A DNA stretch of 25,228 bases from CAYQAJ01 sp964415245 (GTDB lineage: Bacteria; Planctomycetota; Planctomycetia; Pirellulales; Pirellulaceae). Below the pieces are notes generated by a model. That model was not told where the DNA came from. It searched no databases and worked only from the letters and a program-made list of their open reading frames with translations. Positions 1 to 7,520 of this stretch are shown here, piece after piece. The position numbers were made by a program, and so were the translations under genes. Position 1 is the first letter of the stretch; every line of letters begins with the position of its first letter. Where the stretch lies: positions 1 through 25,228 of the forward strand of contig CAYQAJ010000042.1 in the NCBI GenBank assembly GCA_964415245.1. The letters are read 5' to 3'.

Positions 1-2
1 GG

Positions 3-1244
3 TGGGCAAGTCAGTTGGAGCGGCTGCCGGACGAAGAGGTGCTGCCTCGCATGGAGCAATTGGCTGCCTTGGAGGATGCTGGAATCCCCGTGCTGGTCGA
101 ATCGCTGGGAAGCGATCGCGAAATGGTTGCCCGATCCGCCCGCGCGGTGCTGAACGAACAATTCGAGCGGTGGCGCGAGTTGCCGCCCGACCGCTCGTCC
201 CGCCGCGCGGCGGTTCTGGCCCGCTCGCTTGCGTCGCGCGTCGATGAATTGAGCCCGACCGGTCAGAGTGCAGCGGCATCGCTGGCCGAGCGATTGCTGA
301 CCTGGCCCGCTGGTTCGGGCACCCGCGACGCGAGCCGGATGATTGCCGACTGCGAGTATGTGTTGCAAACCGCGCCCGAGGTGTCGGCCGATACGCCGAC
401 GGATGCGGTCGCCCAATCGAACGCGAATGGCTCGTCGGAAAACAGCGCCAGCGAATCGCCGCGCGGCGCCGGCTTTGGCGACGACGAGATGCCCGGTTTG
501 CCGCGCCTGCCAACGGTGCGCAACGTTCCCGGGGGCAATCTGCCGATGGAGTCGGCTCTGGTGCCGCCGCTCCCCGCGGGTCTGGATTGGAACCCCGCCG
601 ATTGGATGCCGTCCGGCGACGCGCCGGGGCAAGGAGCGCAACTGCAATCGTCGCGGTCGGGTGCTGTTCCGCGACGCTTGCAGCCGGAAGACGCCCGCCG
701 CATCGACCCCGGCAGCGCGGAGCCGCGCGGGCCGGCCCCCCCGGCTCTGCTCGACAGTCTCGACGACAACGCGCCCGGCACGCTTCCCGATGTCGAGGCG
801 CAGCGTATGCCCACACCCGATCGCGGCGCGATGCGGCCCCCGGCTGACTGGGGGCAGGCGGACGCCACGTCGCTGGTAACGCTGCTGCGATCGAGCGACG
901 ATCGCGTCGTGCAGGCGGCGGCGTACGAGCTTCAGCGGCGTGGACTCACCAGCGAAGAGCTGGCTTTTGCGTGGCGAATCGCCGGGGCCGATGCCCAGCA
1001 GCGCCGTGAACTTGTGGAGCGACTCCCCCGGCTCGGCCAGATCGATACGCGGCGATGGCTGCTGTGGCTGAGCCAGGACGAGGATGCCGGCGTGCGCCTG
1101 GCCGCCGTAACGGTGATGGCCACCAGCCGCGATCCGCAACTGCTCAACCGGCTCCGCGAGATGCAGGGGAGCGAGAGCGATCCCGAGGTTTTGCGGCAGC
1201 TCGAACGGTTGAGCGCGTTTCGCGGCGAGAAGCAGAACCGCTGA
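3..1244 (+). CDS. HEAT-repeat-containing protein, 5'-truncated
   Basis: The frame is open from the first bases of the window to TGA at 1242, so the true start lies upstream; the TTG at 15 and other internal codons should not be taken as the start. The visible part is about 413 residues. The first ~110 residues are helical with HEAT-like pairs (for example GIPVLVESLGSDREMVARSA). A Pro/Ser/Ala-rich, probably disordered linker of about 150 residues follows, and then a second helical block of HEAT/armadillo type (SLVTLLRSSDDRVVQAAAYE, and later EDAGVRLAAVTVMATSRDPQ). HEAT arrays are protein-binding scaffolds and I see no catalytic motif. A membrane or signal segment could lie in the missing N-terminus. 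The gene converges on scpA with a 69-bp gap and no clear terminator between them. The fold is fairly sure; the role is unknown. Confidence 0.75.
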   Translation, partial: WASQLERLPDEEVLPRMEQLAALEDAGIPVLVESLGSDREMVARSARAVLNEQFERWRELPPDRSSRRAAVLARSLASRVDELSPTGQSAAASLAERLLTWPAGSGTRDASRMIADCEYVLQTAPEVSADTPTDAVAQSNANGSSENSASESPRGAGFGDDEMPGLPRLPTVRNVPGGNLPMESALVPPLPAGLDWNPADWMPSGDAPGQGAQLQSSRSGAVPRRLQPEDARRIDPGSAEPRGPAPPALLDSLDDNAPGTLPDVEAQRMPTPDRGAMRPPADWGQADATSLVTLLRSSDDRVVQAAAYELQRRGLTSEELAFAWRIAGADAQQRRELVERLPRLGQIDTRRWLLWLSQDEDAGVRLAAVTVMATSRDPQLLNRLREMQGSESDPEVLRQLERLSAFRGEKQNR

Positions 1245-1313
1245 ACACACTCGCGGCACAACTCGCCAGAGTTCAGTCCCATCGAGCTCGAAATCGACGT
1301 GCGCGACGATCAT

Positions 1314-2144
1314 TTAGACCGCATCATCGCGGGCCGCGTCGATCGAGTCATTCGCGTCGTCGCTTCCGTCGTTACCGCGCTGGGCGCCGTCGTAGCTGTC
1401 GACACGCGACAGGTTGAGCGCCTCGTCGAACCGCTCGCCCGGCATAATCATGATTTCGCCGTGCAGCTCGTGCTGCTCGGTGCGCACGCTGTGGTACCGC
1501 ACGAGCTCGAGTATCGCCAGGAACACGCCGATCATGGCCGACTTGTGCATTCCCGGCGCGAACATCTCCGAAAACGTGGCGCCTCTCTTTTCGACCAATT
1601 GCTGGTGGATGCGCTGCATGTAGACATGGATCGGCGTGTCATCGTAAACGATGTTCGACGGCTTCGCCGCGCGGCTTTCGCGCAGGATGCGACCGAGCGC
1701 GCTCACCAGGTCCCACATCTCGACCTCGTGAATCGGCTGGTCGGCCGGGTCGAGGCGCCGCGCCGGGTGGTCGTTGGCCACGCGGCCGAAGCGCTGTTGC
1801 CACTGGCGACCCTTTTCGTCGAGCATGCTGGCCGCGTCGCGGTAGTTTTTGTACTCCAGCAGTCGCTGCACCAATTCCTCGCGCGGGTCGTTCCACGTTT
1901 CGTCCTCTTCTCCTCCGTGCGGAAGCACCATCCGCGATTTGATCTCGATCAGCGTGCTAGCCATTTCGAGGAAGTCGCCCACCGCGTCGACGTCCAGCGT
2001 TTCGAGCACTTCCAGGTGCGCCACGAACTGGTCGGTGATCAGCGCCACGGGAATGTCAGTGATCTCCACCTCGTGCTTGCGCACCAGGTACAGCAGCAGG
2101 TCGAGCGGCCCACGGAAGATGTCGAGATCGACGCGAAACGACAT
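1314..2144 (-). CDS. scpA: Segregation and condensation protein A (ScpA)
   Basis: This encodes 276 residues starting MSFRVDLDIFRGPLDLLLYL, followed by VRKHEVEITDIPVALITDQF. That is the diagnostic N-terminal kleisin segment of ScpA, which binds the SMC coiled-coil neck. The middle (EMASTLIEIKSRMVLP) is also typical. The C-terminal part, ending near ERFDEALNL, should be the winged helix that binds the SMC head. A 25-residue Asp/Ala-rich tail follows and is probably disordered. By family knowledge, ScpA bridges SMC heads with ScpB in chromosome condensation and segregation in the nucleoid; scpB and smc are not in the window. The ATG at 2144 gives the usual family N-terminus; no Shine-Dalgarno is visible before it. 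The ScpA call is secure. Confidence 0.95.
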   Translation of the reverse strand: MSFRVDLDIFRGPLDLLLYLVRKHEVEITDIPVALITDQFVAHLEVLETLDVDAVGDFLEMASTLIEIKSRMVLPHGGEEDETWNDPREELVQRLLEYKNYRDAASMLDEKGRQWQQRFGRVANDHPARRLDPADQPIHEVEMWDLVSALGRILRESRAAKPSNIVYDDTPIHVYMQRIHQQLVEKRGATFSEMFAPGMHKSAMIGVFLAILELVRYHSVRTEQHELHGEIMIMPGERFDEALNLSRVDSYDGAQRGNDGSDDANDSIDAARDDAV

Positions 2145-2978
2145 GGGGTAGTGGTCAGTTGCGGTTAGGGGGAGGGGTGGAGGAGGCTTCTCGGGAGCAG
2201 GATGGCGGATCGAATCGTAACTTCTTCATCGTAATTGTTTTGGCGCTTGGCTCAGGACGTGCCACAGTGCCCCCGACGTGGGAAACACGGGCAAAAGCTG
2301 CCTGGAGGATTCGCCGCAAGTATCATAGGCAAACCGGTTTCCATCACCGTCTTTCGACTGTCGGAGGCGGTCGACTTGATGTTTCCAGTGTCAGATCCCG
2401 CGCCGGCCCCGATCGCACGCAGGGACGGGCCTGATGTGCTCGGAACCGTCGACTTCCGTTCGTAAGCTAATTGTCTCGTGACACCCTCGGGCGATTGCAA
2501 TAGGTATTCCCATTTGCGTTCTGTTATACTGGTAACGCCAGTGTGGAGACAGACTTCGGCCGGCCGGCACGAGCATCAACAGGCTAGCAACGCTGGTGCT
2601 GCCCGGGCGGCTGTCCGAGCCAGGCCGATGGTCTCTCCGTGGTTTCCGGCAGGATGCCCTGCTCGATGTGGTACCGGTGTCGGCGCGCCGTGCGTGGTCG
2701 CCGTCTCTTGGCCGTTCGGACGCGTTGCCAAAGGCGGCAGCGCGGGCACGTGACCGACCTCCGAAATCTGCTCCCAGCAGCCCCCCCAGCGGATGAAACA
2801 CACCGCCGCGCGGCGAACCTGCATGTGCAGTCGGGGTACCAAAGGGCATCGAGGTCGCCAGCGGACAAAGCAGAGAAGGGGCGCGGCGGATGAATCTGCG
2901 CGCCGGCTGCCTTCACGCCGCCGTCGTGCATGGGTGGGGTTGTGCACCGGGTGGCGAGTTGATTTCTCCGGGTGGCGA
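2145..2978. other. 834-bp region without a convincing gene
   Basis: Open frames on both strands here give arginine-, proline- and cysteine-rich translations with no recognisable domain and look like chance frames in GC-rich DNA. The left edge, next to the scpA start, is purine-rich (2165-2200). The only clear signal is an extended -10 promoter at 2522-2530 with a small inverted repeat just after it (ACTGG at 2528-2532, CCAGT at 2538-2542). I looked for RNase P, SRP RNA, tmRNA and 6S signatures and did not recognise any. The stretch could be a long 5' leader for the pentapeptide gene, a small RNA, or decayed coding DNA. Confidence 0.5.
2522..2530 (+). promoter_or_regulatory. Extended -10 promoter candidate
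   Basis: The sequence TGTTATACT matches the TGnTATAAT extended -10 consensus at all but one position of the -10 hexamer (2525-2530). No good -35 lies 16-18 bp upstream, which is common for extended -10 promoters. Predicted transcription would start near 2537 and run rightward, leaving about 440 nt before the pentapeptide gene at 2979. The surrounding 100 bp is also more AT-rich than the rest of the region. Confidence 0.45.
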
Positions 2979-3611
2979 ATGATCGAGATCAAGCACAAGG
3001 AGTCGGGCGGCGTTCTGTTGCAGGTCGACGCCGACAGCCTCGAGAACTGCAGCTTCGCCGGCGCGCAATTGGCCGGAGCGAGCCTGGCGGGAGCACAACT
3101 CTCGGGCGTCGACTTTCGCAACGCGAACCTGTGCGACGTCGACTTCACCGACGCGCAGCTCGACAACTGCAACTTCCGCAGTGCGTGCCTGAACGGCGCG
3201 GTAATGGATGGCGCCAACCTGGCGGGCGCCGACTTTACCGACGCCTTTCTTCTGGGCGTGAGGCTCACCGAGGTGTCGGCCGCCGAGTCGATCTTTCGCT
3301 ACGCGCGCCTCGCGGAGTGCGAACTTACCGGCAGCAATTTCTCCGGTTCCGACATGAGCATGGCCGATCTGCGCGGCAATCTGAATGACTGCAACCTCAG
3401 CGGGGCCGACTTGCGCGGTGCCGATCTTACCGGCGCCAATCTTACCGGCGCCAATCTCAGCCACGCCAACCTGACCAACGCCAAGCTGGCGGATGCCGTG
3501 CTGCTGCGCACGCAGATGGACGGCACCATCGGCACGCACGGACAGCGGGTCGACATGCGGGGGGGCTTTCGCAAGAAGGACAAGCGCGCCTGGTGGCAGT
3601 TCTGGGGTTAG
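2979..3611 (+). CDS. Pentapeptide-repeat protein
   Basis: This encodes 210 residues from the ATG at 2979 (MIEIKHKESGGVLLQVDADS). The frame stays open to 2793, but that upstream part is Arg-rich with no domain, so I reject the longer form. Residues ~22-185 are consecutive A(D/N)LxX-type pentapeptides (FAGAQLAGASLAGAQLSGVD, later LSGADLRGADLTGANLTGAN), predicted to fold as a right-handed quadrilateral beta-helix. The C-terminus is basic and aromatic (RKKDKRAWWQFWG), with no signal peptide or membrane helix, so the protein is probably cytoplasmic. Some family members mimic DNA and bind gyrase, but most have unknown roles and nothing here assigns one. It lies about 200 bp upstream of ilvN. The start has only a weak G-rich Shine-Dalgarno. 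Confidence 0.88.
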   Translation: MIEIKHKESGGVLLQVDADSLENCSFAGAQLAGASLAGAQLSGVDFRNANLCDVDFTDAQLDNCNFRSACLNGAVMDGANLAGADFTDAFLLGVRLTEVSAAESIFRYARLAECELTGSNFSGSDMSMADLRGNLNDCNLSGADLRGADLTGANLTGANLSHANLTNAKLADAVLLRTQMDGTIGTHGQRVDMRGGFRKKDKRAWWQFWG

Positions 3612-3750
3612 CTCTGCGGCGGATGCCCAGAGTACGAAGGGACCGAGCGCGACATGCTGCCTCGCACACGCCGATCCGTTGATTCGAAACTGCCTTAGTC
3701 GCGGGCTCCCGTTGATTCTGCGTTGCTGCTGGGCCGCGGGAGCACTCCTC

Positions 3751-3779
3751 TTGTTCGCCCTGGGGGCGATGGCTATGAT
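3751..3779 (+). promoter_or_regulatory. Candidate sigma70-type promoter for ilvN
   Basis: TTGTTC (3751-3756) and TATGAT (3774-3779) are separated by exactly 17 bp. The -10 matches consensus at 5 of 6 positions; the -35 matches only the TTG. The start would fall near 3786, giving a leader of about 35 nt before the ilvN ATG at 3820. This is a pattern match only, in GC-rich DNA, so it is tentative. Confidence 0.33.
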
Positions 3780-3819
3780 CGGTTTTCCGCCTGCCTTCTC
3801 CCCCAACTGAGTGGCTGTC

Positions 3820-4371
3820 ATGCGTCACGTACTCTCGGCGCTCGTGCAGAACGTACCCGGCGTGCTGGCCCATATTTCGGGCATGCTGGCATCGCGGGGG
3901 TACAACATCGATTCGCTGGCCGTGGGAGAAACGGAGGACGCGAACCTGTCGCGGATGACGTTTGTCGTCGTGGGGGACGACCGCATCCTGGAACAGGTGC
4001 GCAAGCAGCTCGAAAAGATCGTTACCGTGGTCCGCGTCGACGACATCAGTTCGCAGGAGCACGTCGAGCGCGACCTGATGCTGCTCAAAGTGCAATCGCC
4101 TCCCGGCGGCAAGCGGAGCGAGATTCGCGAGCTGGTCGACATCTTTCGCGGTCGCATCGTCGACGTGGGCGCCGATGAGATAATGATCGAAATCTCCGGA
4201 CGAGAAAGCAAGATCGAAGCCTTTATCGAGCGCATGCGTCCCTACGGCATTACCGAGCTTGTGCGTACCGGGCGAATTGCCATGGTTCGCGGCGGCCGCG
4301 AAAACGCCGATACCCAGGGCGGCCCCCAGCTACACGACGGCTCGATCCGCAAATACACCGGCACCCAGTAG
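3820..4371 (+). CDS. ilvN: Acetolactate synthase small (regulatory) subunit
   Basis: This encodes 183 residues from the ATG at 3820 (MRHVLSALVQNVPGVLAHIS). A GTG at 3811 in the same frame would add three residues, but the family normally begins at the MRH motif. Residues 2-77 form the ACT domain that binds valine in this family (GVLAHISGMLASRGYNIDSL is the classic signature). Residues ~80-165 match the conserved C-terminal domain (IFRGRIVDVGADEIMIEISG). The last 20 residues are a poorly conserved tail. IlvN activates the catalytic subunit IlvB and gives it feedback inhibition; the complex condenses pyruvate into 2-acetolactate in the cytoplasm. ilvB is not in the window, which is worth noting because the two are often adjacent. 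ilvC, the next pathway step, follows after 183 bp. Confidence 0.95.
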   Translation: MRHVLSALVQNVPGVLAHISGMLASRGYNIDSLAVGETEDANLSRMTFVVVGDDRILEQVRKQLEKIVTVVRVDDISSQEHVERDLMLLKVQSPPGGKRSEIRELVDIFRGRIVDVGADEIMIEISGRESKIEAFIERMRPYGITELVRTGRIAMVRGGRENADTQGGPQLHDGSIRKYTGTQ

Positions 4372-4407
4372 CCTCTCGCACAAAGTAGCCTCTCGCTCCG
4401 CGAGAGG
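4367..4407 (+). promoter_or_regulatory. Direct repeat plus hairpin between ilvN and ilvC
   Basis: The 13-mer agtagcctctcgc occurs at 4367-4379 and again at 4384-4396; the first copy contains the ilvN stop codon TAG (4369-4371). The second copy forms a perfect 8-bp hairpin: CCTCTCGC (4389-4396), loop TCC, GCGAGAGG (4400-4407). The first copy's CCTCTCGC (4372-4379) could pair with the same 3' arm instead. No T-run follows, so it is not a classic terminator. It may be an ilvC leader element or simply a duplication. Confidence 0.4.
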
Positions 4408-4522
4408 ACTCCCGCCGCGAAAGTGCTCTCGAAAAGACAGTCGCTCCTTAGCCGAACACAAACCGAGAATTGCCGCTCCTGGAGATCGCGCCGCGACGAC
4501 CTGGGGCGCCCTGCCGTTCCTT

Positions 4523-4548
4523 CCCATTCAGAGATCCCATTCAGAGAT
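4523..4548 (+). repeat. Perfect 13-bp tandem duplication upstream of ilvC
   Basis: The 13-mer cccattcagagat occurs twice head-to-tail (4523-4535, 4536-4548) and ends 6 bp before the ilvC ATG. The second copy occupies the Shine-Dalgarno position; its AGAG is the only purine run there. It is probably a recent slippage duplication. Confidence 0.8.
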
Positions 4549-4554
4549 TCCTCC

Positions 4555-5562
<1,008 letters not shown>

Positions 5563-5586
5563 CACCGACCGTCCCGCGATTGTCCC

Positions 5587-5952
5587 ATGACCTACCAGCA
5601 AGTGATCGAAACGTTTCGCAGCCTCCAGCCGGGCGACGAGGTCGAAGTCACGCACGACGTGCGCGTCGGATTCAAGAGCTGGTCGACCTCGGTTACCGGC
5701 ACCGTTGTCCGCACCGAGCGCCGCCGCCACAGCCTGCACTTCGACCGCAACCGCGACGACAAGGTGTATAGCGACGTGATTGTGCTCAAGCGTAACGACG
5801 GCGAGCTGACGACCGTCACGCTCGACGAGTTCTCGCAGTTGCGAGTCGTCCGCCGCGCCGGCGGTGCGGCCGCTTCCGCCTCCGCCTCGAATGCACCCGC
5901 GGCCTCCGGCGCTTCGTCGCCTTCCGGCGTTACGGCGCCTTCCGACGCATGA
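5587..5952 (+). CDS. Small SH3-like conserved hypothetical protein
   Basis: This encodes 121 residues and starts 24 bp after the ilvC stop. Residues 1-90 are mainly beta-strand with a PGDEVEV opening (LQPGDEVEVTHDVRVGFKSW), then TGTVVRTERRR and DVIVLKRNDGELTTVTLDEF, which resembles a small SH3/KOW-like barrel with a basic surface. The last ~30 residues are Ala/Ser/Pro low complexity. I recognise no named family. The stop overlaps the next start as ATGA (5949-5952), so translation is probably coupled to the radical SAM gene. A nucleic-acid-binding role would be a guess from the fold and basic residues only. Confidence 0.8.
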   Translation: MTYQQVIETFRSLQPGDEVEVTHDVRVGFKSWSTSVTGTVVRTERRRHSLHFDRNRDDKVYSDVIVLKRNDGELTTVTLDEFSQLRVVRRAGGAAASASASNAPAASGASSPSGVTAPSDA

Positions 5953-6815
5953 CTCTCGACCGCCTGCACATCCTGCACCCGCGACTTTTCGACTCGTTCC
6001 GCTTCGTCTATCCGGTGCTCAGCCGGCGGTCGCACGGGCTGTCGATCGGCGTGAATCTCAACCCCGACAAGGTGTGCAACTTCGACTGCATCTACTGCCA
6101 GGTCGACCGCACCACCGAAAGCGAAACTCGCTTCGTGGAAACGGATCGCCTGCTGGAAGAGTTGGACGCGGGTCTGGAACTGGCCGTATCGGGCCGCATC
6201 TATGAGCAGGAGCCGTTCACTCAGGTTCCCGCGCCGCTCCGCCGCCTGAATGATATCGCATTCTCCGGCGACGGCGAACCGACCACGTACACCAACTTCG
6301 ACGAGATCGTCGCCGCGTGCGCCGAGGTAAAACGCCGCCACAACCTCGACGACGTCAAGCTCGTGCTCATCACCAACGCCAGTATGTTCCACCGACCGCA
6401 CGTCGAGCGCGGGCTCGCAATCCTCGACGCCAACAACGGCGAAATCTGGGCCAAGTTCGACGCGGGCACCGAAGCGTATTACGACCGCGTCGAGCGGACC
6501 CGCATTCCCTTCCGCCAGGTGATCGACAACATCGCGATTGCCGCCCGCGTGCGTCCGCTGGTGATCCAATCGCTGTTCATGAACATCGAAGGGGAGCCGG
6601 CCCCCGATGCCGAAATCGACGCCTTTTGCGACCGGCTGAACGAGGTCGTCGCCGGCGGCGGGCGCATTTCGCTCGTACAGGTCTACACGGTCGCCCGGCC
6701 GCCCGCCGAGAGCTACGTAACGCCGCTATCGAACGATCAGGTCGATGCGATAGTAGCCCGCGTCAAGGACCACACCCGTCTCGACGCAGCCGGATTCTAT
6801 GGAGTGAGCCCATGA
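5949..6815 (+). CDS. Radical SAM protein, COG0731-like
   Basis: This encodes 288 residues. The [4Fe-4S] cluster motif CxxxCxxC is at residues 43-50 (NPDKVCNFDCIYCQVDRTTE: C43, C47, C50). The motif FSGDGEPT near residue 110 corresponds to the GGE-type SAM-binding loop, and TNASMF lies on a later strand. The N-terminal layout and GDGEPT are typical of the COG0731 group, which includes the archaeal wyosine tRNA synthase TYW1, but bacterial members have no settled substrate. The fold predicts 5'-deoxyadenosyl radical chemistry in the cytoplasm. Both neighbours overlap it (ATGA with the gene upstream, stop and ATG sharing bases at 6812-6815 downstream), so the three are probably one translational unit. 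The superfamily is secure, the substrate unknown. Confidence 0.88.
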   Translation: MTLDRLHILHPRLFDSFRFVYPVLSRRSHGLSIGVNLNPDKVCNFDCIYCQVDRTTESETRFVETDRLLEELDAGLELAVSGRIYEQEPFTQVPAPLRRLNDIAFSGDGEPTTYTNFDEIVAACAEVKRRHNLDDVKLVLITNASMFHRPHVERGLAILDANNGEIWAKFDAGTEAYYDRVERTRIPFRQVIDNIAIAARVRPLVIQSLFMNIEGEPAPDAEIDAFCDRLNEVVAGGGRISLVQVYTVARPPAESYVTPLSNDQVDAIVARVKDHTRLDAAGFYGVSP

Positions 6816-7054
6816 TCGGGCCGCGCGGCGCTGGGCAGTGGATGATCAGCGCGATCATGCTCGCCGTTCTGATTTGGGGGGCGGTGCTGGCGGCCGGCGC
6901 GTTTCTGTTCAACTTCGATTGGCGCAAGGGCGTCATCGTTTACTCGTTCACGGCCGCCTTCCTGCTTTTCTGGGGCGTCATGCTGGCGATCCGGGAAATG
7001 ACCCGCCGCAACGGCCCGATGACGAAAGGCAAGGGACCGGTCAATGACCAATGA
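6812..7054 (+). CDS. Small two-helix membrane protein
   Basis: This encodes 80 residues from the ATG at 6812, overlapping the radical SAM stop. Two hydrophobic helices are clear: ~10-31 (WMISAIMLAVLIWGAVLAAG) and ~41-60 (VYSFTAAFLLFWGVMLAIRE). A basic cytoplasmic-type tail (TRRNGPMTKGKGP) suggests both ends face the cytoplasm. No family was recognised. The last four codons and the stop lie inside a heptamer repeat (7042-7076), so the original C-terminus may have been replaced when the repeat arose. The function cannot be told. Confidence 0.72.
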   Translation: MIGPRGAGQWMISAIMLAVLIWGAVLAAGAFLFNFDWRKGVIVYSFTAAFLLFWGVMLAIREMTRRNGPMTKGKGPVNDQ

Positions 7055-7076
7055 CCAAGTTTCAATGACCAATGCA
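7042..7076 (+). repeat. Heptamer tandem repeat (caatgac)
   Basis: Five consecutive 7-bp units run in phase: caatgac, caatgac, caagttt, caatgac, caatgca. The array begins inside the preceding gene and supplies its stop codon. It resembles the short tandemly repeated heptamers known from cyanobacteria, and a different heptamer array occurs at 12918-12970. Confidence 0.8.
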
Positions 7077-7098
7077 CACCGCTAGAACATCCGGATTA

Positions 7099-7198
7099 AG
7101 AGCTTATCCAAAAACCGTCGGGGACTGGCTCATTTTGCGCAGTCCGCGGAGCAAAATGTGCCTGTCCCCTTATCTGAGACGGTTTTTGGATAAGCTCT
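7099..7198. repeat. Hairpin repeat element, copy 1 (left of decarboxylase)
   Basis: This is a 100-bp imperfect palindrome. The outer arms 7099-7119 and 7178-7198 are perfect complements over 21 bp. The inner arms 7120-7138 and 7151-7169 pair except for two T-T mismatches (7126/7163 and 7130/7159). The loop is 12 nt (gcagtccgcgga). There is an 8-nt one-sided bulge (7170-7177, ttatctga). The inner core starts GGGGACTGGCTCATTTTGC. A second copy in the same orientation is at 9215-9358. TAA flanks both ends if the element is taken to begin at GAGC (7100), possibly a target duplication. It looks like a REP- or MITE-type non-autonomous element; no transposase is present. Confidence 0.88.
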
Positions 7199-7350
7199 AA
7201 GCGCTGCGATTCACGTTCCGGCCAAGTGTCGCCGGTAGCTGAATGCCGGCCACTTTCACCCGCGTTCGAGCACGCCAATTCGAGCGTCGCAAAATAGGTT
7301 GCCGCGTAACCACTTATGCGGCAACAATGAACGCCGCGATTCGCGCCCGC

Positions 7351-7369
7351 CGCCGCTTTGCGGCGTTTT
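7351..7369 (+). terminator. Possible intrinsic terminator
   Basis: A 6-bp GC stem (CGCCGC 7351-7356, loop TTT, GCGGCG 7360-7365) is followed by TTTTCGTCT. It lies between the ilvC-to-6812 gene group and the decarboxylase. The stem is short and the T-run is only four bases before a C, so it is modest evidence. Confidence 0.33.
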
Positions 7370-7520
7370 CGTCTGCCCGCTTTTGCGGCCGTCGCGTATG
7401 CTTGTACGGGTGCAGTACGATGCGCGGCGGCTGAATGACATGGCCACTTTGCCTGCCGCGCGTCGCGTTGCAACTCTCGCACATCGAACCAGGGCATCCC
7501 CACGCCATGAGGGCCTTCCG

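Noticed and set aside
2300..2800. Possible SRP RNA, RNase P or tmRNA
   Set aside because: I found purine-rich and GC-rich stretches but none of the conserved core sequences on either strand.
2793..2978. Upstream extension of the pentapeptide gene
   Set aside because: The extension is Arg-rich without repeats, and the pentapeptides start soon after the ATG at 2979.
2576..3268. 230-residue minus-strand frame over the pentapeptide gene
   Set aside because: Its regular Ala/Pro/Ser pattern mirrors the pentapeptide repeats on the other strand.
7299..7520. N-terminal extension of the decarboxylase
   Set aside because: It is Arg/Cys-rich, extends beyond the family length and overlaps the terminator-like hairpin; the ATG at 7521 has a ribosome site.
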